NCBI RefSeq assembly: GCF_018449775.1
Contig: NZ_JAAVVB010000001.1
Location: 186,001-250,000, forward strand
Direction: 5' to 3'
DNA length: 64,000 bases
From: Mucilaginibacter sp. dw_454
Lineage (GTDB): Bacteria > Bacteroidota > Bacteroidia > Sphingobacteriales > Sphingobacteriaceae
Below are positions 48,408 through 57,048 of the stretch, piece after piece (position 1 is the stretch's first letter; every line of letters starts with the position of its first letter). Below the pieces are notes generated by a model. It had not been told where the DNA came from and searched no databases. It saw nothing but the letters and a program-made list of their open reading frames with translations. The translations under genes were made by a program, and so were the position numbers.

Positions 48408-49277
48408 ATGAAAATATTTACAGAACAACGCTTTACAGCGTTACAAGAAGAAATAGCGATTTTTAATGATTTAGGCACTACGCCGGTAAAACGACTGACC
48501 GGCGTTATCGGCGCCGTGCGCCTGGCGGTCAATGACCTTAAAGCAGCACTGGCGGCAAATCCCATCACCAACCAAGGTGAAGAGATCGACCTGTTCAAAT
48601 ATGGCAAGCCGCAAATCGTGGCCGAGCAGATCTACGCGCTGGAGGTGTTTACCATCGAAAGCAGCAAACCCATCGGCGAAGAAATTCTGCTCAAAGCCTA
48701 TTATGAGCAGGAACTGAAATACATCCGGCGTTTCTTTGACCAGCACCGCTTTCTCTATCAATATTATTTACTCGATGGTTCGGAACTGGATGCCTTGTAT
48801 TTTGTGCGCAACGTAGATGTTCCTGCAACTTTGCTGCCGGACGGCCCGGACCTGGACCCTGAATTTTCAACGGCAGGGGATTACCTGTTCGCCAAGTTCA
48901 TCGCTTATGAACGTTTGCAGGAATTCCTGATCGGCTGTTTGTACCACCGTGGTGCCGAAGAACCGACCATAGGCAAACCCAAACGCAAGCCCATGAACTG
49001 GACCGGTGACAAGTCCAACCTGGTCGAAGTCGCTTATGGCATTTACGGCACACAACAGATCAATGATGGGAAAATAACCATCGCCGAAATTATTGAATGG
49101 CTGGAAGATAGTTTTAATATCAGTTTGAGCCGTTACTACCGGCGGTTCTCGGAGATCAAGATGCGGAAGTCGGTTAGTCAATCTAAGTATTTGGATGAGA
49201 TGCGGGAAGCGTTTTTGCGGTATATAGAGGAGGGGGATGCCTGGAAGCCGGGCGGAACAAAGCAGGTCAAACCTTGA
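48408..49277 (+). CDS. rteC: RteC-family regulator of conjugative-element excision
   Basis: This 289-residue protein matches RteC of CTnDOT: a helical N-terminal part, GEEILLKAYYEQELKYIRRFFDQHRFLYQYY (recognised by YYEQELKYIRRFF) and a C-terminal winged-helix-like part with LVEVAYGIYGTQQINDG, FNISLSRYYRRFSEIKMRK and YLDEMREAFLRYI. In CTnDOT, RteC activates excision genes. Its presence suggests the transfer module at 1-10 kb and this locus belong to one element with cargo between. No integrase or excision gene is in the window. Confidence 0.9.
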   Translation: MKIFTEQRFTALQEEIAIFNDLGTTPVKRLTGVIGAVRLAVNDLKAALAANPITNQGEEIDLFKYGKPQIVAEQIYALEVFTIESSKPIGEEILLKAYYEQELKYIRRFFDQHRFLYQYYLLDGSELDALYFVRNVDVPATLLPDGPDLDPEFSTAGDYLFAKFIAYERLQEFLIGCLYHRGAEEPTIGKPKRKPMNWTGDKSNLVEVAYGIYGTQQINDGKITIAEIIEWLEDSFNISLSRYYRRFSEIKMRKSVSQSKYLDEMREAFLRYIEEGDAWKPGGTKQVKP

Positions 49278-49340
49278 TTTGCTGACAAGCTTCAGGGGTT
49301 TGCATACGTCTGCCAAATAGGTTTGAGCGACCTTTGGGTT

Positions 49341-50345
49341 ATGGAAATAAAACAAACTGCATTGGGCAGCCAGGGTTTGGTTGTGCCGATGATCGGGCTG
49401 GGCTGTATGGGCATGACCGGTTTTGAAGAAGGACATATGTACGGCCCGGCAGATGAGCAGGAAGCCATTGCTACCATTCATCGTTCGCTGGAACTGGGCG
49501 GCAATTTTTTGGATACCGCTGATCTGTATGGTCCGTTAAAAAACGAACAGCTGATCGCAAAAGCAATAGAAGGCAAGCGTGATAAATATATCATAGCAAC
49601 CAAATTTGGTTGGGAGATCGACGATGAAAATAAGGTTACCTGGGCGATCAACGGGAAGAAAGCTTATGTGAAAAAAGCGTTGGAGCGGTCGCTGAAGAAC
49701 CTGAATACGGATTATATCGATCTGTATTATATGCACCGTTTGGATAAAAATACGCCGATAGAGGAAACCGTAGGGGCCATGGCTGAATTGGTCAAAGAAG
49801 GTAAAGTGGGCTATATCGGTTTGTCGGAGGTATCTTCGGAAACCGTGAAGCGGGCACACTCGGTACATCCGGTTACGGCAGTGCAGAGCGAGTACTCGCT
49901 GTTTGAACGGACGGTGGAAGAGCGCGGGGTTTTGGCAACCTTAAAAGAGCTCGGTATTGGTTTTGTGGCTTATTCGCCATTGGGCCGCGGGTTCCTGTCC
50001 GGACAAATCAAAAGCCTGGCTGACCTGCCGGAGCATGATTTTAGAAGGGGTATGCCGCGTTTCCAGGGCGGGCAGTTTGACAAGAACATCGACTTAGTGA
50101 AGGCTATTGAAGCCATGGCTGAAATGAAGCAGGTTACTTCGTCACAGTTGGCTCTGGCCTGGATCATGAGTAAAGGCATATTGCCGATACCGGGAACGAA
50201 ACGCCGCAAGTATTTAGAACAAAATATCGCCGCAACAGGCATCAGTTTGACTGAGGCAGACCTGGCACAGCTGGAAAATATCGTACCGCCGGGCACGGAT
50301 ACGGGAGCACCGTATGATGAGTTCGGTATGGGTTTAAATGATTAA
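49341..50345 (+). CDS. Aldo-keto reductase
   Basis: This 334-residue TIM-barrel enzyme starts at the ATG at 49341, giving LGSQGLVVPMIGLGCMGMTG. It has the catalytic set D and Y in FLDTADLYGP (about residues 53-62), K in IIATKFGW and H in YYMHRLD, plus the NADPH loop PIPGTKRRKYLEQN. It belongs to the AKR13-like YakC/IolS group, which reduces small aldehydes. The AraC gene follows 9 bp downstream and probably regulates it. It is the first gene after rteC and may lie outside the element. Confidence 0.94.
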   Translation: MEIKQTALGSQGLVVPMIGLGCMGMTGFEEGHMYGPADEQEAIATIHRSLELGGNFLDTADLYGPLKNEQLIAKAIEGKRDKYIIATKFGWEIDDENKVTWAINGKKAYVKKALERSLKNLNTDYIDLYYMHRLDKNTPIEETVGAMAELVKEGKVGYIGLSEVSSETVKRAHSVHPVTAVQSEYSLFERTVEERGVLATLKELGIGFVAYSPLGRGFLSGQIKSLADLPEHDFRRGMPRFQGGQFDKNIDLVKAIEAMAEMKQVTSSQLALAWIMSKGILPIPGTKRRKYLEQNIAATGISLTEADLAQLENIVPPGTDTGAPYDEFGMGLND

Positions 50346-50354
50346 ATTTGTTTG

Positions 50355-51242
50355 ATGAACGCCATTAACTCCATCGCTGAATTTCACCGGCTGCTGTCGC
50401 TGCCGGAACCGCGGCACCCCCTGGTGAGCGTGATCAATTTGGCGGAGAGCGTCTTTTTAGATGACGAGGTCTGGAAGGGTTTTGTCAACCGCTTTTATTG
50501 CGTGGCCCTGAAACGGGAGGCAAAGGGTAAGATCAGGTACGGACAGCAGCATTACGACTATGACAAGGGGGTTTTAAGTTTTACTGCACCTAACCAGGTG
50601 CAGTATCTCGATGTACAGTATATGGAATGCGGCTCGGGATACCTCCTGGTTTTTCATCCGGACTTTTTGCTGCAGCATCATTTGGCAACCGGTATTGCCG
50701 GCTACGGATTCTTTGCTTATGCCGTGAATGAAGCGCTGCATCTCTCCGCTGAAGAAGAGGATGACCTGATCACGGTATTAACTAAAATTGATAAAGAGTG
50801 CAGGCATATCGATAAGCACACGCAGGAGATCATTTTAACGCAGATCGAATTGTTGCTGAATTATTCCAATCGTTTTTACGAGCGTCAGTTTATTACCCGC
50901 AAGCCTAATAATTCTGAGTTGCTGGTGAAGTTTGAACAGCTGGTTGATGCGTATTTCAATAGCGAAGTACCGGGTTTGCTGACGGTACAATATATCGCCG
51001 GTAAAATGAATCTCTCCCCCAATTACCTGAGTGATCTGCTGCGGGTACATACCGGGCAAAATACCCAGCAGCATATTCATGAAAAGTTGATCGGAAAAGC
51101 TAAAGAGCGCCTGTCCGCGACCAGTCTTTCGGTCAGCGAGATCGCCTATGCGTTGGGCTTTGAGCATGCGCAATCCTTCAGTACCTTGTTTAAAAAGAAA
51201 ACCAAGCTGTCGCCGCTGGAGTTTCGGCAGGCATTTAATTAA
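50355..51242 (+). CDS. AraC-family regulator next to the aldo-keto reductase
   Basis: This 295-residue protein has an N-terminal cupin-like sensor and a C-terminal AraC domain, with YIAGKMNLSPNYLSDLLRVHTG and VSEIAYALGFEHAQSFSTLFKKKT (seen as LSPNYLSDLLR and ALGFEHAQSFSTLFK). Start is the ATG at 50355; a TTG one codon earlier is possible. It lies 9 bp behind the aldo-keto reductase. Its end overlaps the convergent DUF1275 gene by 8 bp. Confidence 0.93.
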   Translation: MNAINSIAEFHRLLSLPEPRHPLVSVINLAESVFLDDEVWKGFVNRFYCVALKREAKGKIRYGQQHYDYDKGVLSFTAPNQVQYLDVQYMECGSGYLLVFHPDFLLQHHLATGIAGYGFFAYAVNEALHLSAEEEDDLITVLTKIDKECRHIDKHTQEIILTQIELLLNYSNRFYERQFITRKPNNSELLVKFEQLVDAYFNSEVPGLLTVQYIAGKMNLSPNYLSDLLRVHTGQNTQQHIHEKLIGKAKERLSATSLSVSEIAYALGFEHAQSFSTLFKKKTKLSPLEFRQAFN

Positions 51243-51987
51243 AGCGTTCTTTTTTCGCGCTGACTTTATTTTGCCAATGGTGGTAAAAACGCTTCAGCCG
51301 GATCCTTAACACATCGTAGACCAGCGTGTAAACCAGGATAGCCACCGGTACCAGGAAAGCATAAAACCCTTTGGCATGGAACAGGTACGCGCCGCCAACG
51401 GCGCCGCACATAAAGAAAAAGATGATGGCCAGGCGCAGCTTGATACGGGATAGCAGCAAGGGCCGTTCTTCGGTTTTTTGCTGCAGCGCCTGGGCCAGTT
51501 CGATACCCAGGTCGGTAAAGGTGCCCGTTAAATGCGTGGTCCGTACGACCGAACCGGAAACCAGTGAAACCAGCGCGTTTTGTAAACCCATCGCAAAGAG
51601 CAGGCTGCCGGCGAACAGCTCTTTGTCCACCAGGCTGCCATTGTAACGGTGGCCCAGCAGCGCGACGGTTAGTAAAATAACGGTCTCGATCAGGATCGGA
51701 ATGACATAAGAATACTGCTGGTTGCGGCCGATACGGGAAACGATCAGGCTGGAAACAAAAGCGCCGGCTAAAAATAAAAACATCCATAACGCTACCACCC
51801 GGGCAGTGGCCCAGTCCTGGAAAGCGATCCGTTCAGCGAACAGAGCCGCGTGGCCGGTAACGTTGGTCGTTAACACGGTAAATCCTAAAAAGCCCGCCGC
51901 GTTGACAAATCCGGCCGTAATGCCCAGCAGTGAAGCCAGCTTCACATTATGCGCGTAGGTTCGTTTGGTTCCCTGGTGCCTTAACAT
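51235..51987 (-). CDS. DUF1275/YoaK-family membrane protein
   Basis: This 250-residue protein has six membrane helices with the family landmarks AGFVNAAGFLGF (about residues 25-36), TNVTGHAALF and SGSVVRTTHLTGTFTDLG. I chose the ATG at 51987 because GGAGG stands 8 bases before it; the frame from 52002 uses those same bases as codons. Function of the family is unknown, and a transporter role has been suggested. It lies 50 bp behind the split-barrel gene on the same strand, so it may share that operon. Confidence 0.88.
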   Translation of the reverse strand: MLRHQGTKRTYAHNVKLASLLGITAGFVNAAGFLGFTVLTTNVTGHAALFAERIAFQDWATARVVALWMFLFLAGAFVSSLIVSRIGRNQQYSYVIPILIETVILLTVALLGHRYNGSLVDKELFAGSLLFAMGLQNALVSLVSGSVVRTTHLTGTFTDLGIELAQALQQKTEERPLLLSRIKLRLAIIFFFMCGAVGGAYLFHAKGFYAFLVPVAILVYTLVYDVLRIRLKRFYHHWQNKVSAKKERFN

Positions 51988-52037
51988 ATTCTTTACCTCC
52001 AAAGATAACCAAATGCCCTGCCTTTTTTCGCTTTAAC

Positions 52038-52523
52038 TTAATGTTCCTGTCCGGAGGCAGGTGTTAAATCCCGGTGCTCGAACTTGCCTGTTTTTTGATG
52101 AAGTTTCAGCCGGTAGAGCACCAGGTCTTTGGTGGTGCCTATCTCACTGGCCAGGTCAGCGATGCCATGTGAAGGATGCGCATCTTCCTTCCCGGACAGG
52201 AACGGTTCGATCCGGTCGATGAGCTTTTGCATCACCCGCTGCTGTTCATCGATACCTTTGATTTCTTCAAAAGTACCCCAGCAGATCACCGATTGCCAGT
52301 TAAAAAAATCACGGATGTCGTCCACTTCAAAACAGACCTCCGGGTTTTTGCGCATCAGGCTGATCTTTAAGCCATCCGAAGAATGCGCGTAAATAAAAGG
52401 GCTTTCATACACGTAATGAACAGGAACGACATAAGTGATCCCGTCTGCGTGGCAGCCGATGCGGCCCAGTAATTTTGTTTGTAAAAGCTCTTCGAGCTTT
52501 TCATCGTTTAGTGTCCCTAACAT
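52038..52523 (-). CDS. Pyridoxamine-phosphate-oxidase-like split-barrel flavoprotein
   Basis: This 161-residue protein has the FMN-binding split barrel, seen in LLGRIGCHADGITYVVPVHYVYESPFIY (the GRIG and VPVHY parts) and NPEVCFEVDD. It belongs to the group of small PNPOx-like proteins linked to redox, haem or F420/flavin chemistry; the substrate is unknown. It is 11 bp behind the nitronate-monooxygenase-like gene and probably shares its promoter, with the Fnr-like box at 54335. Confidence 0.88.
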   Translation of the reverse strand: MLGTLNDEKLEELLQTKLLGRIGCHADGITYVVPVHYVYESPFIYAHSSDGLKISLMRKNPEVCFEVDDIRDFFNWQSVICWGTFEEIKGIDEQQRVMQKLIDRIEPFLSGKEDAHPSHGIADLASEIGTTKDLVLYRLKLHQKTGKFEHRDLTPASGQEH

Positions 52524-52534
52524 GGTTCTGTTCC

Positions 52535-54298
52535 TTATATCAACGTATTGTTCAGCTTCGTTTCCGCCAGCGCCAGGTCATAAATACCGAACTGGGGCAG
52601 GGGCCATTCGTTCCAGAGCTGTTTATAATAGCTTATCCCTGACAGCAGTTGTTCTTTAAACTTAGTCAGCTGCTTTTGCTTCTTCTCCGTCAGGTCCTTT
52701 AAATGCGCCTGCAGATCTTTTTGCAGGTAATCGATATAGAGCTCCAGTTCTTTGATAAATACGTGCGGGCGTTTGATCTGATCCAGTAAGTTAACCTGGC
52801 CGTAGATATGTTTGACCATTTCCTCCAGGCTGTAGATCCTGCTGAAATAGGCCAGGTTGGGTCCGGGGCAGATGGCTACCGCGTTATTTTCCCGGGGCCT
52901 TTCGATCCCGTATTTCAGATAAGTGGAAGAACATAAGCCTTCACACAGGCAGATCTTTTCGGTAATTACGTCAAATTGCTGCTGATAGTCGGCCGCAGGC
53001 AATTCCATTGCCTGTAATTGCTGTATTTTCAAATGCTGGTATTCCCTTGAGGCGGTGCAAATGGGCTGCTCGGTAAATTCCGTATTGGTACATAGATACT
53101 TTTTCGTACAAGGGCTGCCCGGCCTGCCTTTTTCCAGGCGCGCCAGGCGCTGTTCTTCTATCGAACTGTTTTTAAAGTTATTGAACAGGATGCCCAAAGG
53201 CGAGGCGCCGCTCAGGTAAAAATCGGTTTCCGCCGCGCCGGCCAGCTGTAGCAGCGTGGCTTCGTCTACGTTAGTCGCCTCGGGGACTAACAGAAAGGGG
53301 CTGCCCCAGCCAGTCGCGTCCAGGTCATAATGGTCCAGCAGGAACGCATTTTCAGCGGCCGTACCGATACCGCCCTGTACGCTTAAACGTTGCGGATGAT
53401 GATGGGCGGTGACGCCTTTTTGTAACAGGGCAGGTGCATAGAGCCCGAACAGCTCCGTGGCCATTTCTTCCCTTTTCTGTTTAAATTCTTCTAGTATGGG
53501 CCCCAGCAGGTAACCCTCGGTAGCGAAAGCGTGGCCGCCGCAGTTCAGGCCCGATTCCACGCGGAACTCGGACACCCATAAACCTTTTTTTGCCAGGAAC
53601 TTGGCCTGGATAAAGGCGGAACGGAAGTCGCTGACTTTGAGAATGATCTTTTTTTGCAGTGCGCCCGCCTCATCCGGCAGGAAATCCCCGAAGGCTTCCA
53701 GGTAACTATATAGCCGTGGATTCATCCCCGCGGACAGGGTAACCGAAGAATGCAGCTTGCTGTTTGCAAAACCGCGTAAAGCGGCCAGCGCATCCGTGTT
53801 TTCATCACCCAAATAGTTCCCATCCGCCGAAAAATTCATTTTATCCACCTTGGCCATGATATTGACATCGATCGCACCCGGACGCATCAGTTCCCTTAAC
53901 AAATTTTGAAAGATCTCTTTCCGTTGACCCTGGGGGTATTCCAGCATCAGGTCATAGCCCTGGCGCAGCTGGGAAGTTTCGGGCAGCAGCTCAAAATACC
54001 GGCAAATATCGTTGCCAGGCGTAAAGGCCTGTAGTTTCAGTTCCCGGAACTGCTTTTCAACTAACTCATGAATTAAGTTGAGATAGGCGGTGATTCTTTT
54101 CGCCCGGGCATCCGGCGCGGTCTTAGGGATCAGGGTATACCGGAGCTGATTTTCGGCCGAATGATAGGCCCGCATCCGTTCCGTCAGTTCATCATCAACA
54201 ATGGAGATCACGGAAGAAATACCGTAACGCGCGACTTTCAGCGGGGTATCGATAGAATACCCTAACCCTAACACGGGGATATGGAATGTATGGCTCAT
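52535..54298 (-). CDS. Large flavoprotein-like protein (nitronate-monooxygenase-like) with Cys-rich C-terminus
   Basis: This 587-residue protein begins FHIPVLGLGYSIDTPLKVARYGISS. It has SVQGGIGTAAENAFLLDHYDLDATGWGSPFLLVPEATNV, recognised by QGGIGTAAE and GWGSPFLLVPEA, a pattern like the FMN barrel of 2-nitropropane dioxygenases/nitronate monooxygenases. After about residue 390 come nine cysteines, including CTKKYLC, ICLCEGLC and ICPGPN, enough for an iron-sulfur cluster. The reaction is unknown. It is divergent from ccoI and shares the Fnr-like box at 54335. Confidence 0.6.
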   Translation of the reverse strand: MSHTFHIPVLGLGYSIDTPLKVARYGISSVISIVDDELTERMRAYHSAENQLRYTLIPKTAPDARAKRITAYLNLIHELVEKQFRELKLQAFTPGNDICRYFELLPETSQLRQGYDLMLEYPQGQRKEIFQNLLRELMRPGAIDVNIMAKVDKMNFSADGNYLGDENTDALAALRGFANSKLHSSVTLSAGMNPRLYSYLEAFGDFLPDEAGALQKKIILKVSDFRSAFIQAKFLAKKGLWVSEFRVESGLNCGGHAFATEGYLLGPILEEFKQKREEMATELFGLYAPALLQKGVTAHHHPQRLSVQGGIGTAAENAFLLDHYDLDATGWGSPFLLVPEATNVDEATLLQLAGAAETDFYLSGASPLGILFNNFKNSSIEEQRLARLEKGRPGSPCTKKYLCTNTEFTEQPICTASREYQHLKIQQLQAMELPAADYQQQFDVITEKICLCEGLCSSTYLKYGIERPRENNAVAICPGPNLAYFSRIYSLEEMVKHIYGQVNLLDQIKRPHVFIKELELYIDYLQKDLQAHLKDLTEKKQKQLTKFKEQLLSGISYYKQLWNEWPLPQFGIYDLALAETKLNNTLI

Positions 54299-54334
54299 GC
54301 CGTCAAAATTAGGCAGCGGCCCCCGGCAAAAAAC

Positions 54335-54346
54335 TGACGCAGGTCA
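54335..54346. promoter_or_regulatory. Fnr-like box between the flavoprotein operon and ccoI
   Basis: TGACGCAGGTCA is a perfect TGAC-N4-GTCA palindrome in the 120-bp divergent gap. It nearly equals TGACGCAGATCA at 62732. Crp/Fnr-family regulators bind TGA-N6-TCA. The position allows control of both directions. Confidence 0.6.
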
Positions 54347-54418
54347 CATTTTTATAAGTCATTCATCATTCTTTACCAGTTGCTAAACCCGCAGTTTTGG
54401 AACCATAAATAGCTGGCT

Positions 54419-56809
54419 ATGAAGGAAACCTTAACGCTAAAAGAAATAACCTGTTACCACTGTGGGGACGAAGTCCCCGATGCCGGGATCAGGGCCGACG
54501 AAAAAGATTTTTGCTGCCAGGGCTGCAAAGGGGTCTACCAGGTACTGCGCGACAACCAGCTTTGCAGTTATTATAGTTATAACGACCACCCCGGCGCAAG
54601 CCGTGAACAACAAAATAAACGCTTTGATTACCTGAGCGAACCATCGATTGTCAGTCAGCTGATCGACTATACCGATGACCAGCAAACGGTCGTTACCTTT
54701 TACCTTCCGCATATCCATTGCAGCTCTTGTCTCTGGCTGCTCGAACAATTGAACAGGATCAATCCCGCTATCTATTATTGCCGGGTCGATTTCCTGAAAA
54801 AGCAGATCAATATCAAGTTTGATCAGCGCAGCCTCAGCCTGCAGGGACTGGTAGAATTGCTGGATGATATCGGCTATGAGCCGCTGATCAGCCTGCAGGA
54901 TATTATCAAAAAACAAAACGCAGTCCCCCGTGATAACCTGGTGCTGAAAATAGCCTTGGCCGGTTTTTGCTTTGGCAACGTCATGCTGCTGAGCTTCCCG
55001 GAATATTTCGGCCTTTCCGGCGCTGAGCAATCCTTCCGGCATTTCTTTGGCTGGCTCAATATTTTATTTTCGCTGCCGGTCGTATTTTATAGCGGGCGGG
55101 GCTATTTTGTTTCCGCCTGGAAGAACCTGCGCAATAAAGTATTGCATATCGATTTTCCGCTGGCCCTGGGTATCGCGGTATTATTTATCCGTACCGTCGC
55201 GGAGATCCTGACCCATAGCGGCGCGGGATTTGCCGACACCCTCTGCGGCCTGGTTTTTTTCCTGCTGATCGGCAAACTCGTCCAGCAAAAGACCTATCAC
55301 CATATTTCCTTTGAGCGCGATTACCGGTCTTTTTTTCCGGTAGCCGTGCAAGTGATCACCGATGGAAAAGAGCGGCCGGTTCCGTTGTCGGAACTGGAAA
55401 CCGGGCACCGGATCGTCATCCGTAGCCAGGAGATCATCCCGGCCGACGCCATCCTCTTAAAAGGAGAGGCGCTGATCGATTTTAGCTTTGTCACCGGGGA
55501 ATCCGTGCCGGTCGGCAAAACTTTAGGGGAGATCATCTATGCTGGCGGGCGACAGACCGGCCAGGCCATAGAAATGGAAGTGATCAAACCGGTTTCCCAA
55601 AGTTACCTTACCCAGCTTTGGAACAATGAAGCCTTTACCCAGCCGAAAGGAAACCGGATATCTTCGTTCAATGAAAAAGTAAGCAAATATTTTACCATCG
55701 TATTACTGGCCATCGCGTTTTCGGCCTTTTTCTTCTGGCTGCAAACCGATAGCAGCAGGGCTCTTGCCGCTTTTACTTCCGTATTGATCGTGGCCTGTCC
55801 CTGTGCGCTCGCTTTAAGCACGCCCTTCACCCTGTCCGCTGCGCTGAGTATTTTTGACCGTAACCGGTTCTATTTAAAGAACACATCTGTTGTAGAACAG
55901 CTGGCCGGAATAGATACCATTGTCCTGGATAAAACGGGAACGATCACGACCGGCGATCCTACCAGCCTGACCCTGGAAGCGGAACTGACCGGGGAGCAAA
56001 AGCAACTGGTTTATAGCGTCTGCATGAATTCCGGGCACCCGCTTAGCCGGATGATCTGCCGTTATCTCGGTCATGAAGACGGCCTGGAGGTAGCGGATTA
56101 TACCGAGATCCTGGGTAAAGGGATACTGGCCGGTATCCGGCAGCACCAGGTCCGCATCGGGAATGAACAATTTGTATTGGGCGGTCGCGGGGCGCAGGTG
56201 AATACCACGCAGGTACACCTGATGGTCGACGACAACTACCTGGGTTATTTTTCCTTTATACACCATTACCGAAAGGGACTGGAAAAGATCGCGGAACTCC
56301 AGACAGATTACCAGCTTCATTTACTTTCCGGCGACGGGGATCATGAACTACCCGAACTCCTGCCTTTTTTCCTTTATGCAGAACAATTGCACTTCAACCA
56401 GTCGCCGCAGCAAAAGCTGGATTATATCCGCCTGCTGCAACTCCAGGGCAATAAAGTCATGATGATCGGCGACGGGCTGAACGATTCGGGGGCCTTAAAG
56501 CAAAGCGACCTGGGCATCGCCGTAACGGAAAATATCAATAATTTTTCGCCGGGAAGCGATGCCATCCTGGACGGCGCTTCCTTTGAAAAGCTGCCGTCCT
56601 TCCTGAAATTTGCGAAAGATACGGTAAATGTCATTCAGCTATCGTTCGGCATATCGCTGGTCTATAACATGGTCGGCCTCAGCTTTGCCATTACCGGGAA
56701 GTTATCACCGCTCACGGCGGCGATATTAATGCCGGTCAGCACCGTAACCATCATTTCCTTTACCAGTATCGCCACACGCGTGGCGGCCAAATTCAGAAAG
56801 CTGCTATGA
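54419..56809 (+). CDS. ccoI: Copper P1B-type ATPase for cbb3 oxidase assembly
   Basis: This 796-residue pump has an N-terminal Cys-rich metal-binding part (CYHCGDEV...CCQGCKGVY, about residues 12-42) and a heavy-metal domain with CSSCLWLLEQL (about residues 100-111). The membrane CPC motif lies in VACPCALALSTPF, phosphorylation is at DKTGT, and GDGLNDSGAL completes the P domain. CcoI (FixI) supplies copper to cytochrome cbb3 oxidase. The gene overlaps ccoS by ATGA and leads the cbb3 cluster. Confidence 0.95.
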   Translation: MKETLTLKEITCYHCGDEVPDAGIRADEKDFCCQGCKGVYQVLRDNQLCSYYSYNDHPGASREQQNKRFDYLSEPSIVSQLIDYTDDQQTVVTFYLPHIHCSSCLWLLEQLNRINPAIYYCRVDFLKKQINIKFDQRSLSLQGLVELLDDIGYEPLISLQDIIKKQNAVPRDNLVLKIALAGFCFGNVMLLSFPEYFGLSGAEQSFRHFFGWLNILFSLPVVFYSGRGYFVSAWKNLRNKVLHIDFPLALGIAVLFIRTVAEILTHSGAGFADTLCGLVFFLLIGKLVQQKTYHHISFERDYRSFFPVAVQVITDGKERPVPLSELETGHRIVIRSQEIIPADAILLKGEALIDFSFVTGESVPVGKTLGEIIYAGGRQTGQAIEMEVIKPVSQSYLTQLWNNEAFTQPKGNRISSFNEKVSKYFTIVLLAIAFSAFFFWLQTDSSRALAAFTSVLIVACPCALALSTPFTLSAALSIFDRNRFYLKNTSVVEQLAGIDTIVLDKTGTITTGDPTSLTLEAELTGEQKQLVYSVCMNSGHPLSRMICRYLGHEDGLEVADYTEILGKGILAGIRQHQVRIGNEQFVLGGRGAQVNTTQVHLMVDDNYLGYFSFIHHYRKGLEKIAELQTDYQLHLLSGDGDHELPELLPFFLYAEQLHFNQSPQQKLDYIRLLQLQGNKVMMIGDGLNDSGALKQSDLGIAVTENINNFSPGSDAILDGASFEKLPSFLKFAKDTVNVIQLSFGISLVYNMVGLSFAITGKLSPLTAAILMPVSTVTIISFTSIATRVAAKFRKLL

Positions 56810-56967
56810 CGATCCTGTATTTCCTGATCGGCTGCAGTATCCTGCTCGCATTGATCTTTTTAGCCGCCTTTTTCTGGGCCCAGAAAAGCGGGCAGCATGA
56901 TGACCTGTATACCCCGGCCATGCGGATCCTGCTGGAGGATAAGGAAGAACCGCCGCCTGAAAAATGA
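56806..56967 (+). CDS. ccoS: cbb3 oxidase assembly protein CcoS
   Basis: This 53-residue protein begins MTILYFLIGCSILLALIFLA with one membrane helix, and has FFWAQKSGQHDDLYTPAMRILLED, seen as SGQ-DDL-TPA-RIL. This W-(A)-x-(K)-SGQ-(F/Y)DDL-TPA pattern is CcoS (FixS). It overlaps ccoI by ATGA. Its stop codon forms the first bases of the Fnr-like box before ccoN. Confidence 0.93.
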   Translation: MTILYFLIGCSILLALIFLAAFFWAQKSGQHDDLYTPAMRILLEDKEEPPPEK

Positions 56968-56976
56968 TACCGATCA
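56965..56976. promoter_or_regulatory. Fnr-like box before ccoNO
   Basis: TGATACCGATCA matches TGA-N6-TCA and lies 72 bp before the ccoN ATG, overlapping the ccoS stop codon. A partial copy, TAATACCGGTCA, follows at 56987-56998. Spacing is right for an activator site upstream of an unmarked promoter. Confidence 0.6.
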
Positions 56977-57048
56977 TTATTTTAATTAATACCGGTCATT
57001 CCCTGGAAAAATGACCCCAGCTAATTTTACACCATCAAAGAATTAAAT

